From assembly GCF_020966635.1 (NCBI RefSeq), contig NZ_JAJKFQ010000029.1, forward strand, positions 186,001 through 250,000: a DNA stretch of 64,000 nucleotides, given 5' to 3'. How positions within the stretch are numbered: the first letter of the stretch is position 1; each line of letters begins with the position of its first letter. Of this stretch, positions 57,127-64,000 are shown one piece after another. The notes under the pieces are model-generated. The model ran no database searches. It was not told the DNA's origin and was given only the letters and a program-made list of their open reading frames with translations. The position numbers and the translations under genes are program-made. This DNA is from Stieleria sp. JC731. GTDB taxonomy: Bacteria > Planctomycetota > Planctomycetia > Pirellulales > Pirellulaceae.

Positions 57127-57814
57127 GAGTATGCGAATTGATCGGGAAGTGCAAAGCTGCTGACGGTCCACCCATCAACACAACTTTTCGACGCTTGATT
57201 GACACGTGGTCAAATGCAATCGATATGCCAAATTTCGGATCCCCGATGCTGCGTCAGCAAGCCTTCCCTTAGGAGGGTATACCGAGAATTGAGTAAGGAA
57301 GTTGCCGCCGTTGGTGCCATCACCATCGCTCACCGCGCCCCAGCCTCGGCGTACCAACCTCGCTACCAATGGCCAAGAAACACTGAACAAAACAATTGCG
57401 GTAGCGACACGCCTCCAGCTGAATGATCTCCAACCACCCTGGCAGAAAACCAACCACAATGGAAGCGCACCCCCTAGCTTGAGCGGATTAGCAAGGCACC
57501 GATTTTCAACCTCAACTTTGGCGAGAGCGGCCGAATCACATTTGTCACTGAAAATGACATCGATATTTCAGGCCAGTATCCGAGCAGTTCAGAGCCGGAC
57601 CGATAATTCACAATTCTGCCGGAACGACGACCGACAGACTTTTGCAGAGCCAACCAAACTCAAATCTGCAGTCGGTTGCGTAGTGCTTCGTTTTACATGA
57701 AAATACGGGTTCGGGTCATCAGCCGACGGGCGTTTGCCCCGTTTACTGCACTGAAACCGTGGCTAACGCCACACGGCTAATCCTAAAATCGAGTTGGAAC
57801 GAAGCACTAGCCGT
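57127..57814. other. Intergenic region with repeat element
   Basis: A 688-bp gap upstream of the sucrose operon and downstream of the antiporter gene. It holds a GGGCG-type hairpin (57727-57740), a copy of the CGGCTAATCC repeat (57756-57783), and a degenerate REP-like sequence (57309-57328, CGTTGGTGCCATCACCATCG). No gene was recognised. Confidence 0.5.
57756..57783. repeat. Dispersed intergenic repeat, copy B
   Basis: ACCGTGGCTAACGCCAC followed by ACGGCTAATCC, matching copy A at 26938-26966 in core and order, and lying just downstream of the antiporter stop codon (the gene is on the other strand). Confidence 0.6.
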
Positions 57815-59659
57815 TCACACACTGACCGGCGCTGTCTCTTTCGGCGATTCGCTGTTTTCCACCAGAGCGATGACAACCTGTTTCGAGTGTGGCGCTAGTG
57901 GCTCGGCAACGGTATCGACAACCAACCGCTTGTGCTCGTCAATGATGCAGAGCAACTCAACTTGTTGACGCTGAGCAACGAAGTCATCGTAGGTAAATTC
58001 GGAACTGAGCTTCGTCGTTTTTAATTGCCAACCGCTTTTGAAGCGACGTTCAATCTCTTGGAACTTCAGCCCCTTTGCGAACAGGTCACGGCCGGTCAAT
58101 GACTTGTCAATTGTCCGGCCTGCCTTCTCATCGAACGTCAGCTGATACACGTTCGCTCGACCAAACAGGTTGCGGCACTCGCGTACCGCAAACGTGTTGA
58201 CTTCATTGTTGGAGGTCATCGCGAGAATCTTTCCGATGCCGCCAAGTGGCAACGAGTCACGCGCGTGCTCGTTCGCGATGTTGACACAATGCGCATTCAA
58301 GCCAGCCATCTTGGCGACCGAAACTTTGGCGAAGTTGGTGTCTACAATGACGACCGGAACGTTCGCCTTCTTTAGCTCCAACGCGAACTCTCGAACCCAA
58401 GGATCCGCACCGACAATCAGCACACCGCTGGAATCTTGGTCAGCCAATCCCAACCATTTCGCAAGCGGGGTCGCCCCCAAGCCATAGATTGCTACGGTTC
58501 CGATGATGGTCATGAAAATGACATTGGATAACTGATCGGCATTGGCAGCGAGCTCTTCTGAACCCTGACGTTGCAACTGCAGTGCGAAGACAGTGCTGAT
58601 CGCTGCGGCGACGATCCCGCGTGGGGCAAGACCGGCGATAAAACTTCGTTCGCTCCAATTGAGCTTGCTGCCCGCCAGAGCCACATACACGGACAAAGGA
58701 CGAACCAACAGAATCAGAATCACCGCGAACAATGGGCCTCGATATCCGAGTTCCAGGATTCCGGCCATCTCCATCCGTGAACCCAGCACGATAAATAGAC
58801 AGCCGATCAACAACGTCACAAGATGCTCTTGCAATTCGACGATGTGTTCGATGTCGACCGGATGGCGGTTGGTCATCCAAACGCCCATTACGGTAACCGT
58901 GATCAAGCCTGACTCATGGGCGACATAATCACTTAGTCCAAAAAGCAGCATCGCGACAGCGAGCGCGCCCACGCCATGCAAGTTGTCTGGTAACAGGAAT
59001 CGACGAATCAATTCTGTCATCAGGAATCCACCGATGATCCCGGCGACAATCCCGACGATCGCGGTTTTGCCCAGCATGAAAGCGATATGCCCAGTCCCAT
59101 GACCGGCATCGGCGAGCAGTGTTTCGAAAACCAAGACCGATGCGACCGCACCGATCGGGTCAATCACAATACCTTCCCACTTAAGTGTATTGGCAACGCG
59201 GTTGCTCGGACGTACTTGCTTGATCAATGGCCCGATCACAGTCGGACCGGTCACCATCAAAATGGCCCCGACAAGACAGCTCATGCGCCAGTGAAACCCA
59301 AGACAATAGTGGGCCACAATCGCCGCACCGATGAGGGTGATCAACGCGCCGACAGTACACAAGCGCAGCGCCGGCACCCCCGAGTCTTTCAATTCGGAAA
59401 ACTTCAGTGACAGCCCGCCTTCGAACATGATGATCGCGACGGCTAAAGACACTAAGGGAAATAGCAGGTTAGGTCCTGCCATCGAGGGTTCGCCGCCGGT
59501 TACTTCGGCCAGGACTTCGTCTGGGCGGAACAGAAAGCCCAACGCCAAGCCAAACAGAAGCAACATCAAAATGCTGGGTAGCTGCAACTTCCAAGCGATC
59601 CACTGCGCCGTGACCGCAAGGATTGGAATGCAAACTAAATAGACCAGGAAATAGTCCAT
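57815..59659 (-). CDS. Monovalent cation/proton antiporter (CPA family) with RCK domain
   Basis: 614 aa. About 12 membrane helices in the first 390 residues (LPSILMLLLFGLALGFLFRPDE; SLAVAIIMFEGGLSLKFSEL; LVGAILMVTGPTVIGPLIKQVRP; FIAGLAPRGIVAAAISTVFALQLQ) resemble CPA1-type NhaP/NhaK antiporters. The C-terminal part (about 405-520) is a TrkA-N/RCK nucleotide-binding domain (GVLIVGADPWVREFALELKKANVPVVIVDTN), which gates by NAD(H)/ATP. It moves Na+ or K+ against protons for pH and salt homeostasis. The ion is not decided by the sequence. It is monocistronic. A link with the neighbouring sucrose genes (osmolyte supply) is possible but not shown. Confidence 0.92.
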   Translation of the reverse strand: MDYFLVYLVCIPILAVTAQWIAWKLQLPSILMLLLFGLALGFLFRPDEVLAEVTGGEPSMAGPNLLFPLVSLAVAIIMFEGGLSLKFSELKDSGVPALRLCTVGALITLIGAAIVAHYCLGFHWRMSCLVGAILMVTGPTVIGPLIKQVRPSNRVANTLKWEGIVIDPIGAVASVLVFETLLADAGHGTGHIAFMLGKTAIVGIVAGIIGGFLMTELIRRFLLPDNLHGVGALAVAMLLFGLSDYVAHESGLITVTVMGVWMTNRHPVDIEHIVELQEHLVTLLIGCLFIVLGSRMEMAGILELGYRGPLFAVILILLVRPLSVYVALAGSKLNWSERSFIAGLAPRGIVAAAISTVFALQLQRQGSEELAANADQLSNVIFMTIIGTVAIYGLGATPLAKWLGLADQDSSGVLIVGADPWVREFALELKKANVPVVIVDTNFAKVSVAKMAGLNAHCVNIANEHARDSLPLGGIGKILAMTSNNEVNTFAVRECRNLFGRANVYQLTFDEKAGRTIDKSLTGRDLFAKGLKFQEIERRFKSGWQLKTTKLSSEFTYDDFVAQRQQVELLCIIDEHKRLVVDTVAEPLAPHSKQVVIALVENSESPKETAPVSV

Positions 59660-59848
59660 AAGCTAATTGTCGCCGAGCCAGAGCAAACGGGTATCAAATG
59701 TCGGTCCAGTGTAGGCCGCGGATACCCCCTAGGTCGAGCTAGCAACGGCGAACAAGGATTTCCTGCAACGGTATGTCCGCCCAAAGACCTCACAGTGGCG
59801 TCTTTGTCGGTGTTACCAATTCTATGAACCAGAAAATGGCGGGGTGTA

Positions 59849-61282
59849 TCAGACAGGAGACGCCTGACTGGTCAGCATTTGATCGACTTCGTTGCTAACG
59901 ATAACGCCGTAGTTGATCGCACCCAGCCAGCCGCTCATGATGATGCCAACGCTACCGGCGTGATACATTCCGCCGACTTGGTTGGGCAATTCGCGACTGA
60001 CTTGCAATCCTTCGAATTTGGTTCCGAAGCTAGCGCCCATCTCATGCCGCGTGTAGTGCTGAAAAGTCCGTGGCGTGGCTGCTTCGGCATGGTCAATCTT
60101 GTCGCGGACTCCAGGCAGATAACGTTCGAGCGCGTCGATGGTGGTTTCTACCAGGTCGGCTTTGCTCTCCAGATACTCCTGCTCGTTCAGATCGTTCCAA
60201 TCCGACCAATTCGCGTTGGTACTGCTAACGATCGCGTAACGCTCTTTCTTCTTCCATGGCCGGGTACGAGGGTAATAGAAGCTGAACGTTCGCGATGTGA
60301 TGTCGCGGCTTAACAAAGACTGGGTATTGAACTGTTCGGCAGTACTGGTGAAGAATAAGTCGCCCGAAGACTCATCAATATGCTCACCTTCTTTGAGCGC
60401 CATGTAGACTTGAGTACTACTGTTATTCAACCGTACGGCCTGTGCCTGTTCGACATAGTCACGATCGAGTTTCTCTTCACCGAGCATCTTTAAGACGGTC
60501 GTTTTCAAGTTCGCATTACTGACGATCGCGCGACAGCGAATCTTCCGTCCGTTGACATTGACCGCACTGACGCGGCCTTTGTTGACATCGATTGAATCGA
60601 CTCCACAGTTGATCCTGATATCGACCCCGTTGGACTCCAGCTCCTTCTTCATTCGGCCTACGAGATCATCAGTGCCACCTTCATAGATGTAGACACCTTT
60701 GCTCATGAAATTACTGAAGACGATTCCATACGTAATCGCAGGGTCTTCCAAAGTCGATCCGTTGGCGTACGTAATCGGTTCCATCAACAGTCGAACAATG
60801 TCATTGCGTCCTGGGAAGAATCGCTCGAACAGTTGCCCTGTTGTGGTCGACTGATCGTCGTAGAAGTTCATCCCACGCGCGGTGTCGAAGAACTCTTTGA
60901 CCGTTGATGCTTCCTGACCGAATTGCTCCACCAATAGGCGAGAGAAATCCTCACGGTCAAACGTTGTCGTCAAAGAAAACTGCGGGTTATCAAACCGGAT
61001 GTTCTTGAGCTGAACAATCCGATCGGAGATATCGCGATTCCAATAGCGGCGGCATGACTTGATCATGCCGTGCGGAAAGCCATGCAACGAAATGTCAAAT
61101 GTGTGACTTCCCGGACGAAGAAACCATGTGGCCAAACCACCCAGCTTGTAGTGCTGTTCCAACAGTAGGACTCGGTGCCCGGCACGTCCCAAAATGTTCG
61201 CGCTCGTCATACCGGCGAGACCACTGCCGATGACGACGACATCGTATTCGTCTTGAACGCCTTTTAAGAAATCACGCGCCAT
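59849..61282 (-). CDS. FAD-dependent desaturase/isomerase of the CrtI/CrtISO family
   Basis: 477 aa. The N-terminal dinucleotide fold [17 protein letters not shown] followed by [11 protein letters not shown] is the FAD-binding signature of phytoene-desaturase-type enzymes; the family C-terminal block is seen in [27 protein letters not shown]. The layout and length are those of CrtI, CrtN, CrtISO and retinol-saturase-like enzymes, which act on carotenoid or polyprenoid C-C double bonds. The substrate cannot be told; no crtB or other carotenoid gene is adjacent. The [19 protein letters not shown] start fits the fold well. Confidence 0.85.
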   Translation of the reverse strand: MARDFLKGVQDEYDVVVIGSGLAGMTSANILGRAGHRVLLLEQHYKLGGLATWFLRPGSHTFDISLHGFPHGMIKSCRRYWNRDISDRIVQLKNIRFDNPQFSLTTTFDREDFSRLLVEQFGQEASTVKEFFDTARGMNFYDDQSTTTGQLFERFFPGRNDIVRLLMEPITYANGSTLEDPAITYGIVFSNFMSKGVYIYEGGTDDLVGRMKKELESNGVDIRINCGVDSIDVNKGRVSAVNVNGRKIRCRAIVSNANLKTTVLKMLGEEKLDRDYVEQAQAVRLNNSSTQVYMALKEGEHIDESSGDLFFTSTAEQFNTQSLLSRDITSRTFSFYYPRTRPWKKKERYAIVSSTNANWSDWNDLNEQEYLESKADLVETTIDALERYLPGVRDKIDHAEAATPRTFQHYTRHEMGASFGTKFEGLQVSRELPNQVGGMYHAGSVGIIMSGWLGAINYGVIVSNEVDQMLTSQASPV

Positions 61283-61421
61283 GGTGAAGCGAACTCGTCC
61301 CGATTGAAATGGTGCAGTACGTAGGATGCCGACTGTAGTCGACGTGATGTGACCCGACGGTTTGCGAATCCGACAGGGCTGCGAAATTCAGGTTGTCGCC
61401 ACGCATTTGCGAGACAACTAC

Positions 61422-62156
61422 CTAGATTGGCCCTTTGTCGGGCTGCAACTCCGCGAAGATCCCGATCATATCGTCATTTGGAGGCCGATCACCGTACAAC
61501 ATCATCGCCCCTTCGCCAACCAACACACGCTCGTCGAGCAGCCGAATTGTTTGCCCCAAAGGTCGAATTGTCGTTGTTTGCGGGATTCCGGATGCCAGCC
61601 AGTCATGTGAACCGCGAAAAATCTCTACCTGATCGGGTGGCAGAACGGTCGCGATCCGGCGTGTCCCTGCCTCCCCCTGGTGCAGCGTGGCAATCTTCCA
61701 GCGATCGTCGCGACTGTCTTCCATCACCCGAACCAGCACGACGGACTCGCCCTCAGAAACCGGAACGGCTCCGTACCAGCTGGGACCGCTCGCGCCTGCC
61801 GGCCACACCGAACTGTAAACCACCCGATGCTTCGCTCCGCCGGGAACCCGAATCCGAATGCGGTAGGTCATCGGTTCTTCGCTTGTCAGTCGAACCGCCG
61901 CAATCTGATCTTCCCTCGTTGGTTCGATGTATCCGACCTCGCGATGCAAGCGCGCCAGCTCGGCCTCCGCCTCCCGAAGACGAATGACCGTCCGAACGTA
62001 TCCAGCACCCAATGCGATTACGGCAAGCCAAACAAACAACTGCCGAAGAGAAAACTGTTTGCCAGAAACTTTAGGGCCACCTGCGATACGTTGCCCGAGT
62101 TCACATTCCTGTGCCTGGTCGTTTGTGTCTTCGGCTGACAGGTCATCCATCCCCAT
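61422..62156 (-). CDS. Single-helix membrane protein with C-terminal beta-rich domain
   Basis: 244 aa, not a family I recognise. One membrane helix (about 40-58, LRQLFVWLAVIALGAGYVRT) is followed by a short coiled stretch (REAEAELARLHREVG) and a beta-rich periplasmic domain (ITRVRIRVPGG-like: TYRIRIRVPGGAKHRVVYSS). The start is 2 bp after the stop of the upstream isomerase-like gene (ends 62159), so the two are one operon. Similar FSLRQLFVW-type membrane proteins recur in planctomycetes. Confidence 0.75.
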   Translation of the reverse strand: MGMDDLSAEDTNDQAQECELGQRIAGGPKVSGKQFSLRQLFVWLAVIALGAGYVRTVIRLREAEAELARLHREVGYIEPTREDQIAAVRLTSEEPMTYRIRIRVPGGAKHRVVYSSVWPAGASGPSWYGAVPVSEGESVVLVRVMEDSRDDRWKIATLHQGEAGTRRIATVLPPDQVEIFRGSHDWLASGIPQTTTIRPLGQTIRLLDERVLVGEGAMMLYGDRPPNDDMIGIFAELQPDKGPI

Positions 62157-62158
62157 CG

Positions 62159-63112
62159 CTAGGCGATCGCTTGAGCGACCACAGCACGCGACTTTTGCAA
62201 TCCTTCTTTAGCCACTTCTAACGCATCGCGGTTCCAATATTCTTGATTGAATAGTTCAAGCGAAAACGTTCCTTTGAAACCGTGATCGATCAGATTGCCA
62301 ATGATTTCGGGTAGTGGGCAAATGCCATCCCCCGGGAACACCCGATGCTTATCCGCGATTTCGCCCCGTTCGGGACTCGCCGGGTAGTCGTTGATATGGA
62401 AGCAGTGCATCATCGATGCTTCGATCATCGACAAGCCTGTAAAGTCGCTGCCGCCTTTGTAGATGTGATAAAAGTCTGGCAACACACAGGCCATCGGATG
62501 AGCCGCTTCGGTCGCCACGTAAGCGAGTTCGCCAAGCTTGCTAAGCGTCGGAGAAAATCCCCAAAGTTCCAACTGTGGCGCAACGCCCATCTGCTGACCC
62601 AATTCACAAATCGCACGATAGCGTTCGGCGATAACCGGTAGCGGTGGCGACTGATCGTTGCGACCGTGTGCACCGATCGGTGGTGCCGCGATCAATTTGC
62701 CACCCAAGCCCGAGACAAGTTCCATGTCATGCTTGGCCGTTTCCAAACCTTTGTGGCGTGTCGAATCATCGTCCGAGATCCAGTTGGCAAACCCGATCGC
62801 ACTGGCAACAAACAATCCCGAGTCTTCAATCTGTTTGCGTAGATCGCTTAGCTTGCCGCCGTTACTGACGAAGCTCTGAATGTCGCGAATCCAAGGCTCA
62901 ATTCCGCCATAGCCTGCTTCCGCGGCCACTCGCACCTGTTCCTCAATCGGAAGCTTCTGTCCGCTGATGGTGCTGGTGTTTAGCGCAAACCGGACCGGCA
63001 ATTCGCCACTGGATTGTTGAGCTGCTGCGAGGGGACGGTGAAGTATCGAGTCACAACACAAGGCACCGGCACTTGCGGCGGTCGTCAGCAGAAATTGGCG
63101 GCGGTTGGTCAT
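62159..63112 (-). CDS. Tat-exported sugar phosphate isomerase/epimerase-like (AP endonuclease family 2) protein
   Basis: 317 aa. The N-terminus MTNRRQFLLTTAASAGALCC has an RR-QFLL twin-arginine motif and a hydrophobic run, so it is probably exported folded. The rest is a TIM barrel of the xylose-isomerase-like family: ALNTSTISGQKLPIEEQVRVAAEAGYGGIEPW, PPIGAHGRNDQ, MGVAPQLELWGF, MHCFHINDYP, GDGICPLPEI, FSLELFNQEYW. The His, Glu and Asp positions typical of a divalent metal site are visible. Its sugar is unknown. Export by Tat is common for this family in planctomycetes. It is transcribed with the next gene (2-bp gap). Confidence 0.88.
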   Translation of the reverse strand: MTNRRQFLLTTAASAGALCCDSILHRPLAAAQQSSGELPVRFALNTSTISGQKLPIEEQVRVAAEAGYGGIEPWIRDIQSFVSNGGKLSDLRKQIEDSGLFVASAIGFANWISDDDSTRHKGLETAKHDMELVSGLGGKLIAAPPIGAHGRNDQSPPLPVIAERYRAICELGQQMGVAPQLELWGFSPTLSKLGELAYVATEAAHPMACVLPDFYHIYKGGSDFTGLSMIEASMMHCFHINDYPASPERGEIADKHRVFPGDGICPLPEIIGNLIDHGFKGTFSLELFNQEYWNRDALEVAKEGLQKSRAVVAQAIA

Positions 63113-63374
63113 TAGCGCGGAGGGGCCAGTAGGTATGGAACAGTCGTCTCAGCTCGATTCGACTTAGATTTGGTCCCGACATTCTAACTGCTCGGTGCAC
63201 GATTGCAGGAGCCCAAGTGGCATGGCCAGAAATCGCTTTTTACGCAATGCCAGATCGCCGTTGCACGAAGTTGCAGCACCCTCGCAACGCTTCAATTTCG
63301 GCGGTGGCTCCGCTCCGAATTAATCATGCGAGGGACCATGGTTTGGAGCGTAACTGAGAAACGTCTACCACAAA

Positions 63375-63950
63375 CTAGTATCCCCGCCGGAACACCTGCT
63401 GCTGTGCCGAAGGGATAACGCGGTCCATCTCCGATTTTGCCAAGTCTGCTAGTCGAGGAGTCAGTTTTCGGATGGCAAGCTGATACGCGTCGAAAGCTTT
63501 TCCAGTGTCGCCTTCGCGAAACTTTTGCCTCGCGTATCGCACAAGAGCTTTGCCTTCGGCATCGACGTCGATCTTTTCAAGCGCGTTGCTGGCGACAGCG
63601 GCGCCAGATGATTTTGGTGATGACACACCACGCGGCGGAAGCCCGCGTATTTGGCGATCGATTGCATCGTGATCGATGATCGTTACATGAACTGATGCCG
63701 AGCCAATGCTGTTCGTTGCACCACCGGCGTGAGAACCCAATGGCCCCAAACCGAACCCTCTTGAAGACCGCCCCGAGGCAGAACGCCGAACCGACCCCAA
63801 GGACACGCTTCCTCGATCAGGTACCAAGACACTTCCCGAATATGAAAATGTCTGGAAGGTCGGTAGCTGCACCGTCTGCGACCAAACCGGTGCGAAAGGG
63901 ATGAACATCAACAGAGCCGCAAATCCAGCGATGTAGTTTCCTCGGCTCAT
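63375..63950 (-). CDS. Small exported protein, unknown family
   Basis: 191 aa. A signal peptide (about 1-25, AGFAALLMFIPFAPVWSQ) is followed by a Ser/Gly/Arg-rich stretch and a C-terminal half (about 125-190) with one TPR-like helix pair (KALVRYARQKFREGDTGKAFDAYQLAIRKL). The N-terminal part resembles no family I know. Nothing lies between this and the preceding isomerase-like gene except a 260-bp gap without a gene. The upstream part of this unit is beyond the window. Confidence 0.7.
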   Translation of the reverse strand: MSRGNYIAGFAALLMFIPFAPVWSQTVQLPTFQTFSYSGSVLVPDRGSVSLGSVRRSASGRSSRGFGLGPLGSHAGGATNSIGSASVHVTIIDHDAIDRQIRGLPPRGVSSPKSSGAAVASNALEKIDVDAEGKALVRYARQKFREGDTGKAFDAYQLAIRKLTPRLADLAKSEMDRVIPSAQQQVFRRGY

Positions 63951-64000
63951 CGATCGTCCCCGTTTCAGTTGGCGTCAATGTTTAAAGCGACTGAGCTCAA

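Noticed and set aside
57127..57814. A gene in the 688-bp gap upstream of the sucrose genes
   Set aside because: Open frames up to about 130 codons have no ribosome site, no family and low-complexity translations.

Overview
The window looks like a chromosomal segment of a planctomycete, most likely a Rhodopirellula-like member of the Pirellulaceae. This is inferred from gene content: a formylglycine sulfatase fused to an acetylesterase, a DUF1080/propeller/cytochrome c fusion, a DUF1571 protein, several very large secreted proteins (2117 and about 2562 aa), TadE/TadG-like proteins, a sucrose-synthesis cluster and an LptD-like outer-membrane protein. No rRNA, tRNA, CRISPR array, prophage or integrase was seen. 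The only clear mobile-element signature is a RAYT-type Y1 transposase with REP-like palindromes.

Layout. 1-5.1 kb: the end of a CBS-domain gene, a type II secretion F-like gene, a GlmU-like uridylyltransferase overlapping prs, and an acyltransferase. 5.1-12.7 kb: a Gln/Gly/Ser-rich exported protein, an orphan NMT1-type lipoprotein, the sulfatase-esterase fusion, and the RAYT gene flanked by palindromes. 12.8-23.3 kb: a 1246-aa DUF1080/propeller/cytochrome c protein, a DUF1571 protein, a co-directional cluster of three exported proteins (two of them paralogous), and rtcB. 23.6-28.1 kb: an LptD-like protein, cutA and a bacterioferritin-like protein. 28.6-35.5 kb: a 2117-aa exported protein and a glycine-rich RRM protein.

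36.1-40.8 kb is the most striking locus: a troABCD-type metal ABC transporter operon with overlapping genes, in which both permeases carry a cytoplasmic C-terminal DtxR/MntR-like domain. Fusion of one permease to a DtxR-like repressor is known from chlamydial YtgCR. Here two permeases are fused, and the two metal sites differ. 41.2-51.6 kb: a HAMP-like membrane protein, TadE, a VWA-domain TadG, a second TadE and a giant TPR protein.

51.7-57.1 kb: a minus-strand sucrose cluster that makes sucrose (sucrose-phosphate synthase fused to the phosphatase), splits or polymerises it (amylosucrase) and phosphorylates the fructose released (PfkB kinase). 57.8-63.95 kb: a cation/proton antiporter with an RCK domain, a CrtI-type FAD oxidoreductase, a pair made of a Tat-exported sugar-isomerase-like protein and a membrane protein, and a small exported protein. 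Several convergent gene pairs are separated by strong hairpins. A second dispersed intergenic repeat family (core CGGCTAATCC) occurs at about 26.9 and 57.8 kb.
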